A stretch of 59,454 nucleotides of DNA from Phreatobacter sp. (GTDB lineage: Bacteria > Pseudomonadota > Alphaproteobacteria > Rhizobiales > Phreatobacteraceae). This document shows positions 36,071 through 44,526 of this stretch, piece by piece. The translations under genes and the position numbers were made by a program. Each line of letters begins with the position of its first letter. Positions within the stretch are counted from its first letter, which is position 1. The stretch lies in contig NZ_JAUYFA010000107.1 of the NCBI RefSeq assembly GCF_030691135.1, positions 1 through 59,454 of the forward strand, given 5' to 3'. The notes beneath the pieces are model-generated. The model saw only the letters and a program-made list of their open reading frames with translations. It was not told the DNA's origin and made no database searches.

Positions 36071-38032
36071 ATGATCGCACGCTCCAAGCAAGCGAGCGTG
36101 ATGTTGCACGATTTCGCGATGACGTTCCTTGCTCTCGTGTTGGCCCTGGGCCTGCGCGGCGAGCCGGCGATCCCTGATAACCTTGCGGCAAACCCGTGGC
36201 TTATTGCCTTGGGCTTTGCTGCATTTGCCCTTCTGATCTATGTCGCCTGCTCACTCTATGCGGCGCGCTGGCGGTTCGCCTCGTTGTTCGACCTCTTCGG
36301 CATCTTCAAGGCCGTCTGTATCCTGACCGCCGTTCTGCTGCTGGCCGACTACATGCTCTCGCCGCGTCTGGGCGAGGGGGCAAAGTTGCTCGGCGGGCGC
36401 ACGCTGGCGATCTACTGGTGCGTGCAGATCATTCTGCTCGGCGGTCCGCGCATCGCGTACCGGGCCTATCGCGCCTGGCGGCGGCAGACCGCCCATAACC
36501 GCGACCCTCTCTCCGCCGTCGTCATCGGCCGCGCCGCCGATGCCGATTCCGTCATCCGCGCCGTCGAGGCGGGGGTCGCCGGCCCGATCCGCGTTTTCGG
36601 CATCATCTCTCCCGTCAGCCAGGAATCCGGCCAGGCCGTGCGCGGTGTTCCGGTCTGGGGAACCACGGATCAGCTCGAAACCATCGTCCGCACGGCCGCC
36701 GAACGCGGCATCACGCTGCAGAGGGCGATCATCGCGCCGGAAGCCCTGCATACAGGGCCGCTGATGGAGGACGTCATCGGCGCCTTCCGCCGGATGGGCA
36801 TCCCGACCATCCGTCTCGACGTCGCCCATTCCATGGACCTCGCCAAGCCGCTGCGCCTGCACGCCGTGATCGACGACGATCTCCTCATCCGCCCGCTGGT
36901 CGAGGTGGCGGAAGGGCCGTTGAAGGCCTTCGTCAGCGGCAAGCGGGTCGTCGTGACCGGCGGCGGCGGCTCGATCGGTTCGGAGCTCGTGTCGCGCAGT
37001 GCGCAGTTCGGCGCCGCCGGCGTGCTCGTTCTCGAACATTCCGAGGCGGCCCTTCATGCGGTCCTCGACCGGATCGAGCTCGAAAAGCGACCGGGCGACG
37101 CACCGGTCGAAGGCCGTCTCTGCGACATCCGCGACCGGGCCCGCCTGATGAACCTCATGGCGGAATTCGCGCCCGACGTCGTCTTCCACGCGGCAGCGCT
37201 CAAGCATGTTCCGCACCTCGAGCGCGAAGTCTCCGACGCCGTGCGCACCAACGTGCTGGGCACGGTGAACACGGCCGACGCCGCGGTCGCGGCGGGCGCC
37301 GCGGCCTTCGTGCTGATCTCGACGGACAAGGCGACCGAGCCCGTCTCCATCCTCGGCGCGACCAAGCGGCTCGCCGAGATGTATATCCAGGCCCTCGACG
37401 CCGCCCAGCTTCTGAGTGTCGACAGCGCCAAGGCGCGGACCCGGCTGGTGGCCGTCCGGTTCGGCAATGTGCTCGGCACGGCCGGTTCGGTGGTCCCGCG
37501 ATTCCGGGCGCAGATCGAGGCCGGCGGCCCGGTCACCGTCACCGACCCCGCCATGGTCCGCTATTTCATGACGCGGCGGGAATCGACCGACCTGTTGTGG
37601 ACCGCCGCCCGCATCACCGCCGAGGCGACGTCCATCGGCCGCTCCGCCATCCTCGTCCTCAACATGGGGCAGCCGGTACGGATCGCCGACCTCGCCGAGC
37701 GGATGATCAAGCTGGCGGGCTTCGAACCCGGCAAGGGCGTCGACATCGTCTATACCGGCAGCCGCCCCGGCGAGCGGATGTCGGAGATCCTCTTCGAGGA
37801 AACCGAGCCGCGCCTCGACATCGGCATTCGCGGGATCGTTGCGGCGGAAGCCCGCGCTCCGACGCTGTCCCAGTTGCAGCCGATCTTCAAGCGCCTGCAG
37901 ACGGCTGCCATGGGTGGCGACGACGTCCGCTCGCGCGAGATCATCGCCGAACTGGTGCCGGACCTCCGCGTCCCGGCCAGGGTCATCCCGCTGAAGGAAG
38001 CGTCGGAAGGCGGCTCGGAGAAGCAGGCCTAG
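36071..38032 (+). CDS. CapD/WbpM-type membrane nucleotide-sugar 4,6-dehydratase/epimerase
   Basis: 653 residues from the ATG at 36071; the frame could start 42 nt earlier at a TTG. The N-terminal part has four transmembrane helices (residues ~10-125). A CoA-binding-like domain follows (~135-265), then an extended SDR domain (VVVTGGGGSIGSELVSRSAQ, near residue 292). The catalytic loop is LISTDKATEPVSILGATKRL (~404-423). This is the full-length CapD/WbpM/PglF layout, whose members convert UDP-GlcNAc to 4-keto-6-deoxy sugars. It makes a deoxy-amino sugar for the glycan. It ends convergent with the GT4 gene by a shared CTAG. Confidence 0.88.
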   Translation: MIARSKQASVMLHDFAMTFLALVLALGLRGEPAIPDNLAANPWLIALGFAAFALLIYVACSLYAARWRFASLFDLFGIFKAVCILTAVLLLADYMLSPRLGEGAKLLGGRTLAIYWCVQIILLGGPRIAYRAYRAWRRQTAHNRDPLSAVVIGRAADADSVIRAVEAGVAGPIRVFGIISPVSQESGQAVRGVPVWGTTDQLETIVRTAAERGITLQRAIIAPEALHTGPLMEDVIGAFRRMGIPTIRLDVAHSMDLAKPLRLHAVIDDDLLIRPLVEVAEGPLKAFVSGKRVVVTGGGGSIGSELVSRSAQFGAAGVLVLEHSEAALHAVLDRIELEKRPGDAPVEGRLCDIRDRARLMNLMAEFAPDVVFHAAALKHVPHLEREVSDAVRTNVLGTVNTADAAVAAGAAAFVLISTDKATEPVSILGATKRLAEMYIQALDAAQLLSVDSAKARTRLVAVRFGNVLGTAGSVVPRFRAQIEAGGPVTVTDPAMVRYFMTRRESTDLLWTAARITAEATSIGRSAILVLNMGQPVRIADLAERMIKLAGFEPGKGVDIVYTGSRPGERMSEILFEETEPRLDIGIRGIVAAEARAPTLSQLQPIFKRLQTAAMGGDDVRSREIIAELVPDLRVPARVIPLKEASEGGSEKQA

Positions 38033-39234
38033 GTGATCGGCGCGCCCGCCCGTCCGGCGAGCCGGCGATAGACCTCGACCACCGCCGCCGAGACCTGGGC
38101 GACCGTGGCGCTGCGTTCCACCGCCGCCCTTGCCTTCGCCCCCATGGCGGCGAGATCGGAGCGGCCCGCGCGCTCGATCGCGACCGCCAGCGCCTCGACA
38201 TCCTCGGCGGGAACGACGAAGCCGCCTTCGCCGTCGACGACGAAATCACGGCACCCCGGCACATCCGTGACGATGGCGGGGCGCCCGGCAGCCGCCGCTT
38301 CCAGCAGCGCCTTCGGCAGCCCCTCGCCGCCGCGTGAAGGCAGGATGAAGGCGTGATGCGTCCCCAGCAGCTGCTCGATGTCGGAGCGACGGCCGAGATG
38401 GCTGACGCCTTCGGTCCGCGCGAAGGCGGCGAGTTCCTCCGCCCCGAGCGCCCGCGGATTGGCCGGATCGGGCGATCCGACGAGGGACAGGGTGACGTCG
38501 AGCCCCCCGCCCCGCGCGCGCGTCACCGCAGCCACCGCGAGGTCGACGCCCTTGGAGCGCACCATGCGGGCAACGAGGATCAGCTTGAGCGGCGGGCGCT
38601 CGGGCAGCGGCGCCGGCACGAACCGGGCGGTATCGACGCCGGCGCCGGTCAATATGGTGACGCGCCCCTCGCGATTCGCCCGGCCGAGCCTCAGGACCGC
38701 GGCATCGTCGCGGTTCTCGCAGAGCCAGACGGGACCGCCGGCATCGAGCAGCCGCGCCGTCAGCGCGGCGCCGGCGCGGGCGGCGAAGCGCACCGGCCCG
38801 CGTGTCGTCGCCAGGAAGCCGGTTCCCGTGACGCTGACGACGAGCGGCAGGCGCAGCCCGGCCAGTCGCGCCAGAGCGGCGATCGCCATGCCGTGCAGTC
38901 CGAAGACATGGACGACCGACACGTCGAGCCTGTCCGCCAGGTCACGGAGTTCGCGCGCCGCCGCCCATAGACCCTGCGGGCGCCAGCCGGCCCGCCTGGC
39001 GCTGCTCGGCAGGAAGCTGACGCCGCCGTCATCCGTACCGCCGGCACCCGCTTCGGGGGCACCGAGAACGCTGACGTCGAAGCCCGCAGCCCGGGCCGCC
39101 AGAGCCCAGGGCAGGAAATGCGATCGGAAGAACCAGGCCTCGTTGATCAGGCAGAGAACATGGCCGGCGGCGGGCTGTACTCGACCCGCCAGCGGCTCCG
39201 GCGTTGCGGCCGCGCCGCCTGCATCGATGACCAT
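38029..39234 (-). CDS. Glycosyltransferase family 4 protein
   Basis: 401 residues, GT-B fold. The start at 39234 has AGGAC upstream. The N-terminal Rossmann-like domain begins HVLCLINEAWFFRSHFLPWA. The C-terminal domain has KLILVARMVRSKGVDLAVAA (~residue 225) and the donor-binding motif PSRGGEGLPKALLEAAAAGR (~316-335) with the E-x7-E pair. This is the WbpT/WcaA-type GT4 pattern. It probably adds a sugar to an undecaprenyl-linked glycan in the cytosol. Confidence 0.87.
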   Translation of the reverse strand: MVIDAGGAAATPEPLAGRVQPAAGHVLCLINEAWFFRSHFLPWALAARAAGFDVSVLGAPEAGAGGTDDGGVSFLPSSARRAGWRPQGLWAAARELRDLADRLDVSVVHVFGLHGMAIAALARLAGLRLPLVVSVTGTGFLATTRGPVRFAARAGAALTARLLDAGGPVWLCENRDDAAVLRLGRANREGRVTILTGAGVDTARFVPAPLPERPPLKLILVARMVRSKGVDLAVAAVTRARGGGLDVTLSLVGSPDPANPRALGAEELAAFARTEGVSHLGRRSDIEQLLGTHHAFILPSRGGEGLPKALLEAAAAGRPAIVTDVPGCRDFVVDGEGGFVVPAEDVEALAVAIERAGRSDLAAMGAKARAAVERSATVAQVSAAVVEVYRRLAGRAGAPIT

Positions 39235-39339
39235 CCCCGTCCTTGCCTTTGCCTCGCCCCGGTGAGACAACACCGGCCAGCCGGACTGCGGCGTCAAGCC
39301 CCATCCTCCATTTGAGCCTGAGATCGAGTGTGGTTCAAC

Positions 39340-39666
39340 ATGCGATCGGTCGCCGACGAAGTCGAACGCTGCCTGCCCTTCTTTGTCCGTCTCTGCGTCA
39401 GCAGCGTCGTCGCGTCGGGCATGCGGCTGGACCAAGCGGCGGTCCAGATGGCGCGGGATCTCTATTTTAAGTTCCCGGCCGCCATGGACGGCGAACTCCG
39501 CCTCCACTTTGAGGCGACGCTCTCCGACCTCGTCGATCTCGTCACGGCCCTCGCACCGCGGCTGCCTCCACAGACCCTCATCAGCTTCGCCGAAAAAGCC
39601 TCGCAGGCACAGATCGCCGCGACGCTGGAACGGTCCCTGTCGGCCCGGCGTCCCGCTAATACCTGA
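39340..39666 (+). CDS. Hypothetical protein
   Basis: 108 residues from the ATG at 39340 (a GTG at 39328 is in frame). Highly helical and amphipathic: SVADEVERCLPFFVRLCVSS, then MRLDQAAVQMARDLYFKFPA and LRLHFEATLSDLVDLVTALA. It could be a small helical-bundle protein, but I do not recognise a family. No strong ribosome-binding site is visible. It lies divergent from the GT4 gene with 105 bp between. Confidence 0.4.
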   Translation: MRSVADEVERCLPFFVRLCVSSVVASGMRLDQAAVQMARDLYFKFPAAMDGELRLHFEATLSDLVDLVTALAPRLPPQTLISFAEKASQAQIAATLERSLSARRPANT

Positions 39667-40106
39667 ACCTCCCGGAGCGAGCCGGCGAAGGCGTGGGAGC
39701 ACGGCTCGGCCATGCTCATCGACCCCTGGGCCCCCGCCACGATGCTCGATCCGGTCGGCACGATACTGATTCGCTCACGGCGTCGCTCTCGGCGACCCCC
39801 CGGCGCCCGCCGCACCGGCGCCGGCAACCGCGTGGGTCCGGCTCTCCCATGGTCACCGCAAAGAAGTGAAACCGTTGCGAAACAGTCGTTGAGCCGGCCA
39901 AGTGACGTCATCATCGAGGCCAGTCGCCATAGCGGCAATTTGCATCGATGGCCCGCTATCGCGGTACCGCCTGGTCCGAGTAAAGGCTCCAGGGCAGAAG
40001 ATTCCGCGGATTGCCAGCTTGGCCGGAATAGTGCATAGAGCCGGCGTGCGCGATAAACACTGTCGGACAGGCGGTGTTGTCTTGAATCATTCAAAATGAG
40101 GGTCGC
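39667..40106. other. 440-bp gap with no supported gene
   Basis: Several short frames exist on both strands, but none has family resemblance or a convincing ribosome-binding site. The segment is less GC-rich near its right end, where GAGGG leads into the dioxygenase gene. I see nothing else in it. Confidence 0.5.
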
Positions 40107-40922
40107 ATGTCCGCGCTGCCAAATTACAAGTTCAGCGATGCTGAAGGCCATGACTTCCCGGTGCTCAATGCCGCCAATGCCTTCGAGGGCAGGGAGCGGA
40201 CCGAGGCCAATTTCGGTGGCACGCTCGGCTACGGCACGGCGAAGGCGCTGGCCGCCGACGAACTCGCCCACGTGAAATCCATCCTCCACCGCAAGGTCGC
40301 CACCAATGCGGCCGCCATCGATCCCGAGCATGGCAAGCTCGTCTCGGGCACCTCGATCGAGCAGTACCATACCGTCGCCGACCGGATCGAACATGCCAAG
40401 ATGTTCTCCAAGGCCGGGCGCATCCTGTCCGATGCGGACGTCAAGGCGATCCGCGAGACCTCGCTCTTTGACACCGTGCGCGACATGTTCGGCGACTACA
40501 CGCTGTCCGACGAGGAGGGTGTGGGCTGGGAGCAGATCTCATTCCGCTTCGTGCGCCCGAACGTCGCCCAGGATGTAGGCTTCCTGCACAAGGACGACTG
40601 GTTCTGGCAGTACAACAACTGGCCGGTACCGGCCGGAAAGAAGCGCGCCAAGTGCTGGGTCGGTCTGGTGGTCGACGCCGGCCGCAACGGCCTCGGCCTC
40701 GTTCCCGAGTCCCACACGGGAACCTTCGATTTCGACGCCGAGCAGGTCGGTAACAAGCTCGCCTTCAATCCCCGCTTCAATCCCGATGACCTGGACATCG
40801 TCCGTTTTCCGGGTCCAGCAGGTCAGCCCGTCTTCTTCAACTACCACACGTTGCACGTGGGGTCGGTGAATAAGGGCAACCTCACGCGGGTCAGCATGGA
40901 GTTCACGATCCTTTTTAACTGA
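40107..40922 (+). CDS. PhyH-like 2-oxoglutarate/Fe(II) dioxygenase
   Basis: 271 residues, GAGGG before the ATG. The Fe(II) ligand set of the phytanoyl-CoA dioxygenase type is present: HxD in FLHKDDWFWQYN (residues ~151-162) and a distal His in YHTLHVG (~250). The 2-oxoglutarate-binding Arg sits in NLTRVSMEF (~262). Family enzymes hydroxylate small molecules or glycan parts. It lies between the GT4 and TIGR04372 genes, so it may modify a sugar or aglycone of the surface glycan, which is inference. Confidence 0.7.
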   Translation: MSALPNYKFSDAEGHDFPVLNAANAFEGRERTEANFGGTLGYGTAKALAADELAHVKSILHRKVATNAAAIDPEHGKLVSGTSIEQYHTVADRIEHAKMFSKAGRILSDADVKAIRETSLFDTVRDMFGDYTLSDEEGVGWEQISFRFVRPNVAQDVGFLHKDDWFWQYNNWPVPAGKKRAKCWVGLVVDAGRNGLGLVPESHTGTFDFDAEQVGNKLAFNPRFNPDDLDIVRFPGPAGQPVFFNYHTLHVGSVNKGNLTRVSMEFTILFN

Positions 40923-40950
40923 TTTATCGGTATATTCTTGCATTACCCTT

Positions 40951-40974
40951 AGTCACCGTGCTTGATTGGTGCAA
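40951..40974 (+). repeat. Possible diverged copy (F) of the 24-bp CTTGA element
   Basis: The core CTTGA at 40961-40965 is followed by TTGGTGCAA, close to the right arm of copies B-D. The left arm (AGTCACCGTG) fits less well. It lies 29 bp after the dioxygenase stop, the kind of site the other copies occupy. Chance similarity is possible. Confidence 0.3.
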
Positions 40975-41082
40975 TGCAGCGTCTTTAAGGTTCGCTACTT
41001 GCCCAACGGCTTTTGGGGGGCGGCGCGCGGCTGTTGGTCACTTCGCCGGCACTGCCGCGCGGACAGGTAAGGGCGCCGGCCA

Positions 41083-43371
41083 ATGCGGGGTTTTCTGAGA
41101 AGCACGGTCAGGCGCACTCTTGGCCCACTGCCAGAGCGGGTGTTTGCCCTGCTGCGCTCGCGCGTGGTGTTCACGGACGCCGAACACAGAGCCGCACTGG
41201 CCGCACGCACCGCCGCTTTGGAGGCGGTTTCCCGCCTTGACCAGATTGAAGCCGGGATGACCGATGAGTTCACCCGGTTGAGAGAGCAGATTCGGCGACA
41301 CTGCCGGACCGCTCATGAAGATCAGTTGGTCGCCGGCGCGAGGCGTTTCTTCGGCAGGAACCGCCTGGAGGATGCACTGATCCTGTGCGGCGATGCCCTC
41401 GGTCATGGCGGTGACTCTCGGTTCCATGTCGCCCAGGCGATCGTCGATTACCTGAACTACAAGACCTTCACCCCGACCGACCTGAGCAAACTCGTCCGCT
41501 GGCTCTGCGGGCGAACGGATATCGACGTGACTGATCTCTACAGGCATGTCGTCAATGTCGCGCTGTACATCAAGGATTTCGACTACCGCGAGATGCAGCC
41601 GCTGCTGCCCCGACTGCCGGCCGACGATCTCGTCAACATTGCCAATGACTGCCTGGGCCTCGGCATCTCGAACCCGGCATCGCTGCTCTATCAGGAAGCG
41701 GCGCGCTCCCGCCCCGACGACGTGCTGTTGCGCAACCAGATCGCCAATACCGAATTCCTGTGCGGGCGCTACAACGAGGCGCGCAAGCACTGGATGCTGG
41801 TGGCCCACCAGCGCGATCTCGTGCGCAACAAGTATTCCGGCCTCGACCGCCGCATCCGCTTTCTCGGCGACACATGGCTGATGGCCATCGGCCATGTCGC
41901 GACACTGGGGACCTTCATCCAGGCCATGCGGATGGGGCTCTACGGCGACATCCGACCCGTCCTCGTCTACCAGCGGCGCAAGCCACCGGCCGGCATGGAG
42001 ATCATTCGCCTGTTGAGCCACATCATCGAGGTCCACGAGATCGACGGCGACGCCATCGAGTACAAGTGGAAGATGATCTCCGGCGGTGCGAATTACGACT
42101 ATGAGCGCGCCGTCGAGGTGGTGATCGGGCATACCGAGGATTTCTGGTACGCCCCGGATCTGGATGGATCGATCTCCTGGTACGGTCCCGCAGGCGCCGC
42201 CATCGACGCGGCGGCGCGGGCGCAGGGCCTCGGACCGGCTCTCTCCTACACCGAAGAGGAAACCCGCCAGCGCCGCATCCTGCTCGAGCGCCTTTACGGA
42301 CTACCGCGCGATGCATGGTTCGTCGGGCTGCATGTGCGCGAGCCAGGGTTCCACGGCAACTGGCACAACGCCATGCCAGGAACGCGCAATGCCGACATCG
42401 ACAGCTACGGAGAGGCGGTCGACGCCATCATCCAGGCTGGGGGCTATGTCGTCAGGCTTGGCGATCCGTCGATGAAGCCGTTCAAGCCGCGCCCCGAGGT
42501 CATCGACTACGCCACGTCGGACATGCGGCGGCCGGATCTCGACATCTTCCTGTGCGCGGCAGCGCGTTTCGTGATCGGCACCAATTCCGGCTACAGCCTC
42601 GTCCCTTCGCTGTTCGGCGTCCGCTGCCTCCTCACCAACTGGTCGCCGATCGGCACGCCCAACTGGATCACCCACGACAAGCTCGTGCCCAAGCGGATCT
42701 GGGACCATAAGGCGGGGCGCTATTTGTCGATCGAGGAGATGTACCGCTCCTTCACCGGCTGGTCGCAGTTCCAGCGCGATTTCGACGGCACCCACTACGA
42801 AATCCGCGACAATGAGCCCGCGGAGATAACCGCGGCCGTGGTCGAAATGCTGCGGGAAGTCCATCCGGAAGCGGCGGCGCAGCTGAAACCGAGCGGCAAG
42901 CGGCCCTCGACTGCGCAGCAGAAGCTCGTTGCCCCCGACACCGCACGCCTCTTCACCAGCATCGTCGTGGAGAACGGCGGCTACGTCGGCAGCATGCTGA
43001 GCACGAGCTTCGCCGCATTGCATCCTGAACTGCTCGGGCGGATGAGCGTCGCGCCGACGGCGATTGCGACGGATCTCGTCACTGAACGACCGAAGACGGC
43101 CGAGGCCGCGCAGATCGATCGGCATCGGCGTACATTGTCCGACATGGCCGTCGCGGTGGATTCGGCGGCCATCTCGCCGGAGCCCTTGGCCGATGACGTG
43201 TCGCTCGACCAGGCGATCGCCCGCCCGAAGGAACTCGGTCTAGGCCCCCCCGTCGGAATGCCGGTCGCGGCGCTGGTGACCACCGGCGGCGAGGCCAGGG
43301 CCGAGGAGCCCGGCCATCATGGGGAGCCGCGGGCGCCGACCGATGCCGCCACGTCCGAGAAGGCGTTGTGA
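41083..43371 (+). CDS. TIGR04372-family glycosyltransferase
   Basis: 762 residues, a large protein. Residues ~70-260 are helical with TPR-like character (DLVNIANDCLGLGISNPASL, then AARSRPDDVLLRN). The TIGR04372 domain covers ~265-600: FLGDTWLMAIGHVATLGTFI, then PRDAWFVGLHVREPGFHG, TRNADIDSYGEAVDAIIQAG and FVIGTNSGYSLVPSLFGVRC, which is the family core. The ~130-residue C-terminus is Ala/Pro/Glu-rich and looks disordered. Probably transfers a sugar in surface glycan assembly; specificity unknown. AAGGG precedes the ATG. Confidence 0.85.
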   Translation: MRGFLRSTVRRTLGPLPERVFALLRSRVVFTDAEHRAALAARTAALEAVSRLDQIEAGMTDEFTRLREQIRRHCRTAHEDQLVAGARRFFGRNRLEDALILCGDALGHGGDSRFHVAQAIVDYLNYKTFTPTDLSKLVRWLCGRTDIDVTDLYRHVVNVALYIKDFDYREMQPLLPRLPADDLVNIANDCLGLGISNPASLLYQEAARSRPDDVLLRNQIANTEFLCGRYNEARKHWMLVAHQRDLVRNKYSGLDRRIRFLGDTWLMAIGHVATLGTFIQAMRMGLYGDIRPVLVYQRRKPPAGMEIIRLLSHIIEVHEIDGDAIEYKWKMISGGANYDYERAVEVVIGHTEDFWYAPDLDGSISWYGPAGAAIDAAARAQGLGPALSYTEEETRQRRILLERLYGLPRDAWFVGLHVREPGFHGNWHNAMPGTRNADIDSYGEAVDAIIQAGGYVVRLGDPSMKPFKPRPEVIDYATSDMRRPDLDIFLCAAARFVIGTNSGYSLVPSLFGVRCLLTNWSPIGTPNWITHDKLVPKRIWDHKAGRYLSIEEMYRSFTGWSQFQRDFDGTHYEIRDNEPAEITAAVVEMLREVHPEAAAQLKPSGKRPSTAQQKLVAPDTARLFTSIVVENGGYVGSMLSTSFAALHPELLGRMSVAPTAIATDLVTERPKTAEAAQIDRHRRTLSDMAVAVDSAAISPEPLADDVSLDQAIARPKELGLGPPVGMPVAALVTTGGEARAEEPGHHGEPRAPTDAATSEKAL

Positions 43372-43476
43372 GCACTCCCTCCCACCTGATGCCGATGCCC
43401 GACTGGCGGAAATAGATTGTCGGGCCGGCCGGCGGCGTCTAAGGCAGTCGCCTGTATCCCTGCCGGACTCCTGACA

Positions 43477-44526
43477 ATGTCGATTTCAGGCGCGCTGCGG
43501 CCGGCGAGGACGATCTCAGTCATCCTGCCCAACCGCAACCATGCGCACTTTCTTCCCCGCGCGCTCGGTGCTCTGGCGCGCCAGTCGCGCCTCGCAGACG
43601 AGATCATCGTCATCGACGACGCCTCGAGCGACGACAGCATCGCCGTCATCGAGAGCTGGCGTGACCGGCTGCCGGGGCTCAAGCTGACGGCGCTGGCCGA
43701 GCATCGCGGCGTGGTCGGCGCCCTCAATCTCGGCCTCGCGCAGGCGACCGGAGACCTGGTCTACGCCGCCGCAGCCGACGACGCAGCGAAACCCGCCCTG
43801 TTTTCCACCGCCCTCGCCGCCTTCGACCGGCACCCCGAGGCGGGGGTGTTCTGCGCCGAGGCGCTGGTGATCGACGACGAGGGCACGGGCCGGGCGATCC
43901 GCCCTGCGGCCGCGCCGCTGCGCGCCACCTATCTCGACCCGACCGGCTTCAGGGACTGGCTGCGCGGTTCGGACAATCTCTGCGTCGGCGTGGCCTGCCT
44001 CGCCCGCCGCGAGCCGATGCTGGCCGAAGGCGGCTATGACCTCGCTCTCGGTCCCTATTGCGACAGTTTCCTGGTCCGGCGGATCGCCCTCGCCCACGGC
44101 GTCGTCTTCGTGCCGGAAGTGCTCGGCGAATGGCACCGTTCGATGCAAGGCATCAGCCGCTCGCTGGCGCGCGACGCCGACCTGACCATCGCCTATATCG
44201 CCGAAGCGAGACGACGCATCGAGGCCGATCGCAGCGGGCTCTATCCGGACGGTTACGGCGACATGTTCGCTCGCCGGGCGAGCTTCAATGCCGCGCGGCT
44301 AGCTTTGCCCGATGCCGGGCTCGCCGCCCGCCTGTCCGGTGTTGCCGAGACGCGGCTCGCCGCGCTGGGGCGCCTGCCGGTTGTCGGCCGCCAGGCCGCC
44401 ATGGCCGCGCTGACCCTGTCGCTTCGCCCGATGTCGCTGCCGCGCCTCTTCCTGACCCGCGCCATGCAGCGGCTGCGGGCCGCGCGTGACCCGTCGCGGC
44501 TCCAGATGTCGGGACAGCAGGATTGA
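43477..44526 (+). CDS. Glycosyltransferase family 2 protein
   Basis: 349 residues, GT-A fold. The donor-binding region is TISVILPNRNHAHFLPRALG (residues ~14-33), IIVIDDASSDDSIAVIE (~43-59) and DLVYAAAADDAAKPALF (~93-109), where the usual DxD reads ADD. VVFVPEVLGEWHRSMQGISR follows near residue 210. The start at 43477 is taken from the family N-terminus. It overlaps the next gene by TTGA, so the two are translationally coupled. Confidence 0.86.
   Translation: MSISGALRPARTISVILPNRNHAHFLPRALGALARQSRLADEIIVIDDASSDDSIAVIESWRDRLPGLKLTALAEHRGVVGALNLGLAQATGDLVYAAAADDAAKPALFSTALAAFDRHPEAGVFCAEALVIDDEGTGRAIRPAAAPLRATYLDPTGFRDWLRGSDNLCVGVACLARREPMLAEGGYDLALGPYCDSFLVRRIALAHGVVFVPEVLGEWHRSMQGISRSLARDADLTIAYIAEARRRIEADRSGLYPDGYGDMFARRASFNAARLALPDAGLAARLSGVAETRLAALGRLPVVGRQAAMAALTLSLRPMSLPRLFLTRAMQRLRAARDPSRLQMSGQQD

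Noticed and set aside
38029..39702. Longer start (39702) for the GT4 protein
   Set aside because: The extra ~156 residues look antisense to the hypothetical gene at 39340; the ATG at 39234 has a good ribosome-binding site and the family N-terminus.
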